The notes below the pieces were generated by a model, which saw nothing but the letters and a program-made list of their open reading frames with translations, was not told the origin of the DNA and made no database searches. A stretch of DNA of 64,000 bases from Sphingomonas sp. UV9 (GTDB lineage Bacteria > Pseudomonadota > Alphaproteobacteria > Sphingomonadales > Sphingomonadaceae), in the NCBI RefSeq assembly GCF_004101245.1, contig NZ_SCIN01000003.1, forward strand, positions 496,001 through 560,000. Direction: 5' to 3'. Numbering within the stretch: position 1 is the stretch's first letter; every line of letters begins with the position of its first letter. Position numbers and translations under genes: made by a program. This document shows positions 52,776 to 61,455 of this stretch, in pieces.

Positions 52776-54317
52776 TCAAGCCTGCCACCCCCCGCCGAGC
52801 GCCTTGAACACGTCGACCTGGCGATCGACCAGCAGCGCGTCGGACGCGGCGAGGTTCGCCTGCGCAGTGGTCAGCGCGCCTTGCGCGGTCAGCAGCGACA
52901 GGAAATCGGTGCGGCCGAACCGGTAGAGCGTGCCGGCCTGATCGGCGGCGCGCGCGGCGCTCGCCTGCGCGCGGCGCAGCGCCGCGTTGCGGTCGCCTTC
53001 GCGGGCATAGGCGAACAGCGCGGTCTCGGTCTGGCGCAGCGCCTCGAGCGTGGTCGAATCGAACTGTGCGAGCGCCTGATCCGCCGCGGCGCCGGCTTGT
53101 GCGATCTGCGCGCGGATGACCGGGCGGTTGGGGAAACTCCAGCTGATCAGCGGCCCGAGCCCGAGATGGAACGCGTTGGTCGAGCCGAGCGACGACACCG
53201 GTCCGGTGAACCCGGCCGACCCGCCCAGGCTGACCTGCGGATAGAGGTTGGCGGTGGCGACGCCGATCCGCGCGGTGGCGGCGGCGAGCGAGCGCTCGGC
53301 CTGGCGGATGTCGGGGCGGCGCAGGATCAGCGCGCTGCCGTCGCCGATCGGCAGCGGTCGATCTAGCGCGGGGGGCTTGGCACAGGTCTCGACGTCCCGG
53401 GGATAATCGGCGGGGGCGCGGCCCATCAGCGTTGCGAGCCGGTACAGCGCGGCGGTGCGCGTCGCGACCTGCGACGGGATCAGCGCCTCGCTCTGGTCGA
53501 CCGCGGTCCGCGCGCGCGTCACGTCGAACGCGGTGCCGCGGCCGCCGCGTTGCAGCCGCTGCGTGACGGTGAGCGTCTGGCGTTGCAGCGTGAGGATGCG
53601 GGTGTTCGCGGCGAGCACCATGTTGGCGGTGCACGCGGTGGCATAGCTGCGCGCGGTTTCGGCAGCGACGGTGACGCGGACATTGTCGCGCGCGGCGGTG
53701 ACTGCCTCGGCGTCGCCTTGCGCGGCCTCGATCCCGCGACGGATCCGGCCCGACAGGTCGAGCGGGTAGGCGAGCGTGATGCCGAGGTTGTAGTCAAGCG
53801 TGCCGGGCAAATTGCCGCCGGTCGTGTAGGGCCGGTCGAGCGACGTTCCGCCACCTAGCGCGGTCGACAATGTACGCCCCGCGGCGACCTCGGCGACGAC
53901 CGCATCCGCGCGGCGGAGATTGGCGTCGGCGGCGCGCAGGTCGGTGTTGGCGGCGAGCGCTTCGGTGACGAACGAGTCGAGACGGGTGTCGCCGTAGAGT
54001 TGCCACCAGTGATCGGGGAGCGGGGTGTCGGCGAACGCCTTTTCTTTGCCGCTGTCGAATGCGCCTTGTGCGGAGGGGCGGTTGACGACCGCGGCTTCGG
54101 GGAGGGCGTAGTTCGGGCCGGCGGTCGTGCAGGCCGCGAGACAGGTTACGGCGGCCAGCGCGAATATCGTGGTGGAGCGCGAACGCGAACCTCCGTCATG
54201 CCGGGCTCGTTCCGGCATCCACGGTTCCGCATGATCGATAGCGGTGAGTACGCGGGACCGTGGACCCCGGAACCAGTCCGGGGTGACGGAGTGGGTGAGG
54301 CTAGCGGGCGCGCGCAT
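52776..54317 (-). CDS. NodT-family outer-membrane efflux lipoprotein
   Basis: 513 aa. TolC-like tandem repeat protein (two OEP halves) with a lipoprotein signal FALAAVTCLAAC, Cys at residue 63. It forms the outer-membrane channel for the HlyD adaptor encoded next to it. The N-terminus is odd: residues about 10-42 are encoded by a palindromic repeat, pushing the lipobox far from the start at 54317. An internal ATG (residue 34, 54218), inside the repeat, would give a normal 29-residue lipoprotein signal. GTG at 54320 is a further possible start. Overlaps the HlyD stop by one base. Confidence 0.87.
   Translation of the reverse strand: MRAPASLTHSVTPDWFRGPRSRVLTAIDHAEPWMPERARHDGGSRSRSTTIFALAAVTCLAACTTAGPNYALPEAAVVNRPSAQGAFDSGKEKAFADTPLPDHWWQLYGDTRLDSFVTEALAANTDLRAADANLRRADAVVAEVAAGRTLSTALGGGTSLDRPYTTGGNLPGTLDYNLGITLAYPLDLSGRIRRGIEAAQGDAEAVTAARDNVRVTVAAETARSYATACTANMVLAANTRILTLQRQTLTVTQRLQRGGRGTAFDVTRARTAVDQSEALIPSQVATRTAALYRLATLMGRAPADYPRDVETCAKPPALDRPLPIGDGSALILRRPDIRQAERSLAAATARIGVATANLYPQVSLGGSAGFTGPVSSLGSTNAFHLGLGPLISWSFPNRPVIRAQIAQAGAAADQALAQFDSTTLEALRQTETALFAYAREGDRNAALRRAQASAARAADQAGTLYRFGRTDFLSLLTAQGALTTAQANLAASDALLVDRQVDVFKALGGGWQA
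54193..54289. repeat. 97-bp REP-pair palindrome, copy 3 (inside the NodT gene)
   Basis: Hairpins ATGCCGGGCTCGTTCCGGCA (from 54198) and ACCCCGGAACCAGTCCGGGG (from 54264), same order and spacing as copy 2 between kdpB and kdpC. Here the element is within the 5' coding region of an outer-membrane efflux gene and keeps the frame open on the minus strand. Confidence 0.85.
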
Positions 54318-55231
54318 CACGACGTTGCCCCCGTCTGGGCCCCCGGCTGAACGCGCGGTTGCACCGTGACCGTCGCGGTGCGGCCGACGATCAGTTGCAC
54401 GCCCTTCGGCACATGCGTGAGCTTCACCCGCACCGGGATGCGCTGCGCCAAGCGGACCCAGTTGAACGTCGGGTTCACGTTGGGCAGCAGGTTGGTCGTG
54501 TTCGTCCGCTCGCTGTCGTTGATGCCCGCGGCGATGCTGTCGACGCGGCCGTGCAGTGCCTGCGGTTCGCCCATCAGGTGGACGATCACCGGATCGCCGG
54601 CATGGATGCTGCCGAGCTTGGTTTCCTCGAAATAGCCCTCGACGCGGAGCGAATCGGTGTCGACCAGCGCCATCGCCTGCGCGCCCGTCGCGATATAGTC
54701 GCCGGGGTGGAGATCGAGGTTGGTGACGATGCCGTGAACCGTCGCGCGGACCGTGGTGCGCGCGAGGTTGAGCGCGGCGGTCGAGCGGGCGCTCTGAGCT
54801 TGCGCGAGAGATGCGGATGCGGTGGCGACGCGCGCGACGTTCTGCTCGTGGGTTTCCTTGGCGACCAGATCGCCGAGTGCCAGATCGCGCTGGGACTCTC
54901 GCCGCGCTTGCAGCAGCGTCGCGCGCGCGCTTGCGATCGACGCGTCCGATTGCGCGAGCGTCAGCTGGAAGCGCGGGCGATCGACCACGAACAGGATGTC
55001 ACCGGGTTTTACTGCCTGGTTGTCGTGCACCGCGACCTGAGTCACCAGCCCCGCGACGTCGGGCGTCACGCGGACGATATCGGCGCGGATCCGGCCGTCG
55101 CGCGTCCACGGATCGGTCTCGTACCGCTTCCACAGCCAGATCCCGACGAGCACTGCCAGCAGGACGATGACGATCGTGACGGCGGAACGCCCAAGCGGGG
55201 CGAGCAGCGATTTGAAACGCGAGGAGGTCAT
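54317..55231 (-). CDS. HlyD/AaeA-type membrane fusion protein
   Basis: 304 aa. One N-terminal helix (VTIVIVLLAVLVGIWLW), a barrel-sandwich half motif DGRIRADIVRVTPDVAGLV, an alpha-hairpin (about 95-165), then VRATVHGIVTNLDLHPGDYI and a beta-barrel end. It bridges inner-membrane pumps to the outer-membrane channel. ATG overlaps the DUF1656 stop as ATGA. By position it could serve both the FUSC and the EmrB-type pumps. Confidence 0.91.
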   Translation of the reverse strand: MTSSRFKSLLAPLGRSAVTIVIVLLAVLVGIWLWKRYETDPWTRDGRIRADIVRVTPDVAGLVTQVAVHDNQAVKPGDILFVVDRPRFQLTLAQSDASIASARATLLQARRESQRDLALGDLVAKETHEQNVARVATASASLAQAQSARSTAALNLARTTVRATVHGIVTNLDLHPGDYIATGAQAMALVDTDSLRVEGYFEETKLGSIHAGDPVIVHLMGEPQALHGRVDSIAAGINDSERTNTTNLLPNVNPTFNWVRLAQRIPVRVKLTHVPKGVQLIVGRTATVTVQPRVQPGAQTGATS

Positions 55232-55434
55232 GCGGAAGGTCCGGTCAGCAGGGCGAGCAGCCCGAGGATGAGGATGAACAATGCTAGGTCGACGAGCGGC
55301 CGATAGGTCACGATGCGGTACGCGCCGGCGAAGGCGAGGAGGCGAGTCGCGATTGCGGTCAGCAGGACGGCGGCGACTGCGAGCAACAGGATGCTCGGCA
55401 GGAAGACACCGCCGATCGAGATTTCGCCGGTCAT
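55228..55434 (-). CDS. DUF1656 (AaeX-like) small membrane protein
   Basis: 68 aa, two helices. Starts MTGEISIGGVFLPSILLL and has the family-typical central LLAFAGAYRIVTYRPLVDLA. Usually encoded between FUSC/AaeB and AaeA-like genes, as here. Probably an accessory subunit of the aromatic-acid-type efflux pump. Coupled by ATGA to both neighbours. Confidence 0.9.
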   Translation of the reverse strand: MTGEISIGGVFLPSILLLAVAAVLLTAIATRLLAFAGAYRIVTYRPLVDLALFILILGLLALLTGPSA

Positions 55435-57473
55435 GCGGTCGCTCCATAGGCTGGCGCTCGGGGAAACAGGTTGCGCCGGAGCGAGGTCAAAGCCAACACG
55501 CCGGTGCGGTGGCGATCGGGCGTGCTCCTCGCGAACCCGGCCAACGCGGTGTCGATCCCGGCGAGCAATTCGGGTTCGGGCGGCGCCGGCTCGTCAGGCC
55601 GCAGCGCGCGATAGTGCTGGCCGATCCCGCGCAATACCGGCGTGATCATCGCGGTCTCGTCCGGCGTACCGTCGAGCCGCAACTGGCGCAGTTCGCCGAC
55701 CGAGACGCCGACGCGCAGATCGGTCAGCGCATCGAGCAGCGGCTTGCCGGGATCCTCGCCCTGCAACGCCAGGCGCGGCGCGAGCAAGCCGATGCGGTCG
55801 AGCATCCGCGCGATCCAGCCGGCAGCGTCGGGGCGCCCGGGCGAGTCGCTGCGTGTCGCCAGTTCGCGCCAGCCCGCGCGGATCAGCCGCCGTGCGCTGG
55901 TATCCGCGCCGACCGTCTGGAACAGCCCGACCGTGACGACCGCGAACAATGTGCCGACCAGCTGCGCGATGCCGCCGTTGATGAAAGCGCTGAAATCGCT
56001 GCCGAAGCGGTCGTTCAATCCGACCGTGTTCAATCCGCCGAGCAGCGCGCCGAGAGTGACCAGCAACGTCGCCGGCCGCGCGAGGAACATCCCGCCGATC
56101 AGCATCGGTGGTGCGAGGACCGCGGCGAGCGTGACGAAATCGGTCACCCGCGGCAGGATCGCGAAGGCGTAGACCGCGGACACGGCAAGCCCGAGGATCG
56201 TGCCGTAGAAGAACGCCATGATCGCCGGGGCCGGATTGTCGCTGTTGCCGAACAGCGCACAGCACACGCCGGCGATCAGCACCGCGCCTGCGCCGTCTGC
56301 CCAGCCGGTACCGATCCAGAAGATGCAGCCGAGAAGGATCGTGGCGATCGTGCCGAGGGCCGCCCGGAGCGCGATGCCGCGGTCGCGGTGGAGCGGGCGC
56401 TTGGTGGTGCGCGCCAGCAGCCGCGTGACGGCGGGGGTGACCGGCGTTCGGGACGGCGAGCGCATCTGGTCGCGCAGGTCGCGCGCGTTGCGATGCGCGT
56501 CGACCAGCTCGGCGAGCCGTGCGAGCAGGCTCAGCCGCAACGCATCGCGCCAGATCAGCGTGTCCCCGACGGACGGCTCGAGCGCCTTGGCGCGGGCGAT
56601 CAGCGCGTTGGCGGTCTCGGCCCGTTCGGCGAGCGGCAGCGGATCGCGCAGCCATGCGCGGACGTCCTCGATCAGCGCGAGCGCTTCGGGGCGGGGAGCA
56701 TCGGCACCGCGCCTGAGCTCCACGATCCGGTCGTCGACTGCACTCGCCAGCGGGAGCAGCATCGACAGTTCTGCCTGGAGCGCGCGCAGCGTGCGGACGC
56801 GCGGCAACAGCCGCGCGGTATCGAACGGCAGATGGATGGAGAGCTGGTGCAGCTCGTTGATGTCGAGCGCGAGCCGGCGCCGGTCGCGATTGAGCTGCGC
56901 GTCGGACTCGCCCGCGAGCGAATCGCGCGACCAGCGCTCGGCGTCGCCGAGAATCGCGTCGATCCGCATGAGTAACGTCGCGGTCACGGTCTGCGGAAAG
57001 ACGAAGCCGTGGACCAGGCTGCCGCAGAGGATCCCGATCGTGATCTCCTGCACACGCAACGCCGCCGTCGTGAACACCGCGCCGGGCGCCGCGACCGACG
57101 GGAAGCCGATGATGCTCGCGGTATAGCCTGCCAGCAGGAACAGATACGCGCGGGGGGTGCGGTCGAGCAGCGAGATGTAGAGGCACAGGCCGAGCCACAG
57201 CGCGAGGCCGAGCGACAGGAGTTCGGGCGCGTTGACCAGATTAGGGACGAGCACCACCGCCGCGACCGCGCCGAGCACGGTGCCGGCGACGCGGAACACC
57301 GCCTTCGACAGCACCGCGCCCGCCAGCGGCTGCGCGACGATGTACGACGTCGTGACCGCCCAATAGGGCCGAGTCAGGCCGATCCGGAGCGCGATGTAAT
57401 AGGCCAGCATCGCCGCGACGAAGCATTTGACCGTGAACAGCGCCTCCTTGCTGCCGAACCGCGCGAGGATCAT
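55431..57473 (-). CDS. FUSC/AaeB-family inner-membrane efflux protein
   Basis: 680 aa. Two repeats of about six helices, each followed by a soluble segment. The first begins FTVKCFVAAMLAYYIALRIG with YWAVTTSYIVAQPLAGAVLSKAVFRVAGTVLGA split over residues 13-70, the second near FRAALGTIATILLG. Matches the fusaric-acid/p-hydroxybenzoate efflux family (AaeB). ATG at 57473 overlaps the MarR stop. Substrate probably aromatic acids, by family. Confidence 0.9.
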   Translation of the reverse strand: MILARFGSKEALFTVKCFVAAMLAYYIALRIGLTRPYWAVTTSYIVAQPLAGAVLSKAVFRVAGTVLGAVAAVVLVPNLVNAPELLSLGLALWLGLCLYISLLDRTPRAYLFLLAGYTASIIGFPSVAAPGAVFTTAALRVQEITIGILCGSLVHGFVFPQTVTATLLMRIDAILGDAERWSRDSLAGESDAQLNRDRRRLALDINELHQLSIHLPFDTARLLPRVRTLRALQAELSMLLPLASAVDDRIVELRRGADAPRPEALALIEDVRAWLRDPLPLAERAETANALIARAKALEPSVGDTLIWRDALRLSLLARLAELVDAHRNARDLRDQMRSPSRTPVTPAVTRLLARTTKRPLHRDRGIALRAALGTIATILLGCIFWIGTGWADGAGAVLIAGVCCALFGNSDNPAPAIMAFFYGTILGLAVSAVYAFAILPRVTDFVTLAAVLAPPMLIGGMFLARPATLLVTLGALLGGLNTVGLNDRFGSDFSAFINGGIAQLVGTLFAVVTVGLFQTVGADTSARRLIRAGWRELATRSDSPGRPDAAGWIARMLDRIGLLAPRLALQGEDPGKPLLDALTDLRVGVSVGELRQLRLDGTPDETAMITPVLRGIGQHYRALRPDEPAPPEPELLAGIDTALAGFARSTPDRHRTGVLALTSLRRNLFPRAPAYGATA

Positions 57474-57922
57474 CGCGCGCGATCCGCCTGGAAACGCGCG
57501 CCGAGCCGGTCGGCAACGCGCAGCGCGGTGGCGAGGTCGTCGTCGGATACGCCGTCGAGCATTTCGTGGCGCAGCGTGGCGAACTTGGTCTCGATCGTCG
57601 TGACGAGCGTGCGGCCGCGGTCGGTCAGGCGGATGCGGCTGACGCGCGCGTCGGCGGAATCGCGGTGGCGCTCGACCAGCCCGGCGGCGGTCATCTGGTC
57701 GATCGAGCGGACCAGCGAGGCCTGCGTGACGTCGAGTTCGTTCGCAAGATCGGTCTGGCGGACGTCGTCGCCGAGCCGTCCTACCTGGACCAGCGCCCAG
57801 CCGGTCGAGGCCGACACGCACATGTCGCTGAGCGCCCGATCCGCCGCCTGCCGCCACAGACGCGCGAGCGGCATCAGCGTGCGGGCATAGGCGGATTCGA
57901 GACGGGCGCGGGGAGAAGTCAT
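57470..57922 (-). CDS. MarR-family regulator of the efflux operon
   Basis: 150 aa. Winged helix with DLANELDVTQASLVRSIDQM and the wing VERHRDSADARVSRIRLTDRG. MarR proteins typically repress an adjacent efflux operon and respond to phenolic ligands. First of six overlapping leftward genes. No ribosome site precedes the ATG and a palindrome begins at its first base, so translation may be leaderless. Confidence 0.9.
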   Translation of the reverse strand: MTSPRARLESAYARTLMPLARLWRQAADRALSDMCVSASTGWALVQVGRLGDDVRQTDLANELDVTQASLVRSIDQMTAAGLVERHRDSADARVSRIRLTDRGRTLVTTIETKFATLRHEMLDGVSDDDLATALRVADRLGARFQADRAR

Positions 57923-57933
57923 TAGCGTGCTAA
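57922..57933. promoter_or_regulatory. TTAGC-GT-GCTAA palindrome at the marR start
   Basis: TTAGCGTGCTAA is a 12-bp palindrome except for its central two bases, starting on the first base of the marR ATG. MarR dimers bind palindromes of this size in their own promoters. The rest of 57934-58012 holds no gene and should contain the promoter. Confidence 0.5.
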
Positions 57934-58012
57934 GTAATGACGTTTAGAAATGCTGCAATGCAGTATTTTTGGGTGGGTAAGAAAAAGGCGTGCTGGCGCG
58001 CGTGTTCAAACA

Positions 58013-58036
58013 CCACCCCGGCCTTCGCCGGGGTGG
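58013..58036. repeat. Hairpin repeat CCACCCCGGC-CTTC-GCCGGGGTGG, copy 2
   Basis: Identical to 36523-36546 including the loop and several flanking bases. It lies 19 bases beyond the stop of the leftward thymidylate-kinase-like gene and may terminate it. Confidence 0.8.
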
Positions 58037-58055
58037 AATTTGGGGAAGGAAGGCC

Positions 58056-58715
58056 TCAGTCGAGTAGCGCGACGATCTCTGCGGCGATCTCGGCCGGTAA
58101 GCGCGACTCCCCAGCCGCCACCGTCGACACGGTCGCCCAGCGTCCGAGCAACCCGGCCTGCGCCATCGCCGCATAGTTCGTCCGCACACGGTCCTGCAGC
58201 CCGGTATCCGCCTCGTACGCATCGAACGCGTCGTCGGTGTACGAGCGCTTGCGCTTCTTCAGGATCAGTCCGCGGGCGATCGCGGCAGGGGTGTCGAGAT
58301 ACACCGACAGGTCGGGCGTCGGCAGCGCGAACGATCCCGTCTCGAGCTCGGCGATCCACGTCATCATCGCGTCCGCCTCGTCGGCGGATACCTGCGCCGC
58401 CTGATACGCCATGTTCGACGCGATATAGCGATCGAACACCACCACGTCGTTCGCCGCGATCGTCGCCATCAGGTGATCGCGCGACTCCATCCGGTCGAGC
58501 GCATAGAGCACCGCCGCCGCCTTGGGCGACGTGCCGCGCGGCAGGGTGCCCGCCAGCATCGCGCCCAAGGCCCAGCCGCCGACCGTCTCGGCATAGCGCG
58601 GGAACGACACGACCTCGGCGGTGCGACCGGCGGCGCGCAATTGCTCGACCACCAATGCCGAGGCGGTGGCCTTGCCCGCGCCGTCGGCGCCTTCGATTGC
58701 TAGGAGGAAGCTCAT
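58056..58715 (-). CDS. Thymidylate-kinase-like P-loop kinase
   Basis: 219 aa. N-terminal P-loop EGADGAGKAT (residues 8-17), DR(Y/H) motif in VVFDRYIASNMAYQ, and a LID-like region ILKKRKRSY. These match dTMP kinases, which phosphorylate dTMP to dTDP. The residue after the P-loop lysine is Ala rather than Ser/Thr; I believe some dTMP kinases share this. It lies 19 bases after mprF on the same strand, an unusual neighbour for tmk. It may be a second, divergent dTMP kinase. Confidence 0.8.
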   Translation of the reverse strand: MSFLLAIEGADGAGKATASALVVEQLRAAGRTAEVVSFPRYAETVGGWALGAMLAGTLPRGTSPKAAAVLYALDRMESRDHLMATIAANDVVVFDRYIASNMAYQAAQVSADEADAMMTWIAELETGSFALPTPDLSVYLDTPAAIARGLILKKRKRSYTDDAFDAYEADTGLQDRVRTNYAAMAQAGLLGRWATVSTVAAGESRLPAEIAAEIVALLD

Positions 58716-58734
58716 AGGCGAGCCCTAGCAAGCC

Positions 58735-61326
58735 TTACCGGCTCACCAAAGCCTGCAAATCGATGAGCCCGCGCAACAGCGACGTGCCGCCCGGCGAGGC
58801 GATGTAGCGCGGCGTCCAGTTCGGCCGGAACTTCTCCTTGTACGCGCGCAGCCCGGCAAACCCATAGAAGCGCTCGCCGTGGCGGAACAGGAACGCCGCG
58901 ACCTTCGACCAGGCCGGCGACAGCCGCCGTGCCTCGATCCCCGACAACGGCGCCATCCCGAGCGAGAAATTGCGATAGCCATGCTCGTGCCCCCACAGCA
59001 TCAGCCGCGTGAACAGGAAATCCATCCCCCCCTGCGGCATCGATTCCGCGTGGCGCATCAGGTCGACCGACAGCTCCTGGCCGTTCGGCGTCGCCCAGAT
59101 ATTGGCGAAGGCGACGATCCGTCCCTCGATCCGCACCACCGCGCAGTCGAACTTGGTCAGGTAGCCGGGTTCGAACCGGCCGACGCTGAAGCTCTTTTCG
59201 GTGTGCGCCTTGTCGGCCAGCCACCAGTCGGAGATCGCCTGCAATTCGGGGATGATCGCGGGCATCTCGGCGGCGGGCACGACCGCGAACGCGGCGCCGG
59301 CGCGTTCGGCGACGCGGCTCGCCTTGCGGACGCTGCGCATGTCGGGAGTCTCGAGCGTGAAGCCGCCCAGCTCGACGGTCGCCTCCTCGCCGTATTTGAC
59401 GAGCTTCAGCCCCATCTCGATCGCGATCGGCACGATCCGCAGGCCGATCTGGTACAGCAGCAGCCTTCCTTGCGCGGCATCGGCGCGCGCGCGGATCGCC
59501 CAGAGCAGTTCGGACCACGCCTCGGCCGGGCCGACGGGGTCGCCGATCACGATCCAGCTCGCGCCCTTGACCTGATACATCAGGAACGCATCGCGGCTGT
59601 CCGACACCAGGAAGCGCTTGTCACCGGTGAAGGCGAGCATGGCGTCGGTCCGGTCGGCGTGTGCGAGCGCAGCCTTGGCGACGTCGTCGGGCAGCACGTC
59701 GTGCACCATCGGCACGGGCGCCGCCGCGAACAGCCGCCAGATCGCCGCGCCGATCAGCAGCAGGCCGACCGCGAGACTCGTGCGCAGGAAGCGCGAGGCG
59801 TTGGCGTCGGTCTCGAACCGCCACCACAGATCGCTCGAATAGCCGACGCGGTGGTACGCGAAGAAGCCGATCAGCACCGACAGGCCGATCGCGGCGCCGA
59901 CGCCGACCAGCCATTCGGGCGACAGCGGCTCGGCGGTCAGCCGCGTCCGCCGGTAGAACGCACCGCGCGTCCATTGCAGCGCCGCGGCGGTCAGCAGCAG
60001 GACGGCCGCCTCCTCGTAATCGAGGCCCTTGGCGATCGACAGCAGCGCGCCCGCGACCAGCAGCAGCCGCGCTGCCCAGAACGCGCCGTCGAGTCGCCGG
60101 TACAGCCCCAACGCAACGAACAGCAGCATGACGCCGACGAGGCTGGCCGCGACATGCGCCATTTCGCTGATCGGCAGCGGCAGGATCATCGCCAGCGCGT
60201 CCATCCGGCCGGGCGCAGCGGGCAGCGCGCCCGAGACAAGCAGCATCGCACCGCTCATGAACACGAGCACGCCGAGCAGCAAAGGCGCGAGCGGCAGCGC
60301 GATCGCGAGCGGATCGGGGCCGCCGCGCGCCTGATCCGGCGTGCGAGGGCGCTTGCGCCATTGCCGGCCCTCGTGGAACGCGAGCAGCACCGCCGCCAGG
60401 ATCAGCGGCGCGACGTAATAGATGATTCGGTAGGCGAGCAGGGCGGCGAGGATGGTCGCGTTGTCCTGCGGCATCGTCGCGATGATCACCGCCTCGAACA
60501 CGCCGAGGCCGCCTGGTACGTGGCTGATCAGCGCCACGACGATCGCCACCGCATAGCCGAGGAACAGCACCGGATAGAGATCGGGCGACGCGTTCGGCAG
60601 CAGCACGAACAGCGCCGCACTCGCCGCCGCCAAGTCGACCGTCGACACCAGCACCAGCGCCAGTGCCTGCCGCGCGTTGGGCAAGGGCAGCCGCCAGCCA
60701 AGCAGTCCGATCGATCCGCCCTGCCGATAGCACAGCACGATCGCCAGCATCGCCAGCGGGATGCCGATCCCGATCGCGCGCTCCAGCAACGGCGGCATCG
60801 TCCATTTCACGATCGGCAGCATCCCCGGATGGATCGCCATCGACAGGCAGGCGACGGTGATCACCCCCGCCCAGAACGTCACGCCCGCGATCAGCACGAC
60901 GCGGGCCACCGCCGCCTCGTCGAGCCCGGCGCGGCTGTAGACGCGGTAGCGCGCCGACCCGCCGGTCAGCATCGCGAGGCCGAGATTGTGGCTGATCGTG
61001 TAGCTCGTGAACGAGGCGACCGCCGCAGTGCGCCACGGCAGAGGGTGCCCGATGACCCGGAGCGCGATCGTGTCGTAGAAGGTGAGCGCGATATAGCTGA
61101 CGACCGTCAGCGCGATCGATGCGGACAATTCGGGCCAGCCAAGCGCCGCGAACGCCGCGCGGACCTCCGACAGGCGGATCTCGGCGGTCAGCTTGTGGAT
61201 CGCCGCGAAGCCAAGCACCGCGACGAGCAGTACGGCCAGCGCGATCAGCGTGCCGCGGCGATGCACGATCCAAACGCGGATCCGGTTCGCGCGCGTCAAC
61301 CGTGCCGCCATGTCTTGGTCGGGCAT
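58735..61326 (-). CDS. mprF: MprF, phosphatidylglycerol aminoacyltransferase/flippase
   Basis: 863 aa. N-terminal flippase part with about 14 helices (residues 25-540), including SYTISHNLGLAMLTGGSARY and SHVPGGLGVFEAVI. The C-terminal DUF2156/GNAT-like synthase domain (about 560-863) has WIVIGDPVGP, QAISDWWLADKAHTEKSFSV and FSLGMAPLSG. It transfers Lys or Ala from tRNA to phosphatidylglycerol and flips the product, lowering membrane charge and sensitivity to cationic peptides. Length matches full bifunctional enzymes. It follows the AcvB-like gene by 129 bases. Confidence 0.94.
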   Translation of the reverse strand: MPDQDMAARLTRANRIRVWIVHRRGTLIALAVLLVAVLGFAAIHKLTAEIRLSEVRAAFAALGWPELSASIALTVVSYIALTFYDTIALRVIGHPLPWRTAAVASFTSYTISHNLGLAMLTGGSARYRVYSRAGLDEAAVARVVLIAGVTFWAGVITVACLSMAIHPGMLPIVKWTMPPLLERAIGIGIPLAMLAIVLCYRQGGSIGLLGWRLPLPNARQALALVLVSTVDLAAASAALFVLLPNASPDLYPVLFLGYAVAIVVALISHVPGGLGVFEAVIIATMPQDNATILAALLAYRIIYYVAPLILAAVLLAFHEGRQWRKRPRTPDQARGGPDPLAIALPLAPLLLGVLVFMSGAMLLVSGALPAAPGRMDALAMILPLPISEMAHVAASLVGVMLLFVALGLYRRLDGAFWAARLLLVAGALLSIAKGLDYEEAAVLLLTAAALQWTRGAFYRRTRLTAEPLSPEWLVGVGAAIGLSVLIGFFAYHRVGYSSDLWWRFETDANASRFLRTSLAVGLLLIGAAIWRLFAAAPVPMVHDVLPDDVAKAALAHADRTDAMLAFTGDKRFLVSDSRDAFLMYQVKGASWIVIGDPVGPAEAWSELLWAIRARADAAQGRLLLYQIGLRIVPIAIEMGLKLVKYGEEATVELGGFTLETPDMRSVRKASRVAERAGAAFAVVPAAEMPAIIPELQAISDWWLADKAHTEKSFSVGRFEPGYLTKFDCAVVRIEGRIVAFANIWATPNGQELSVDLMRHAESMPQGGMDFLFTRLMLWGHEHGYRNFSLGMAPLSGIEARRLSPAWSKVAAFLFRHGERFYGFAGLRAYKEKFRPNWTPRYIASPGGTSLLRGLIDLQALVSR

Positions 61327-61455
61327 AGGATCAGATCACCCTTCACCGCGACGCTATTCTTCGGATCATGCCGGACGCCTTCCACCGCGGGCGCGGGAAG
61401 GGGACTCCCCGCGATTATCGCGGGCGCCAACACTGCAGCAACCATCGGTCGATCC

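Noticed and set aside
61327..61455. Short plus- and minus-strand frames between the AcvB-like and mprF genes
   Set aside because: No ribosome site, no hydrophobic or conserved segment, and they extend into the neighbouring genes' antisense strand.
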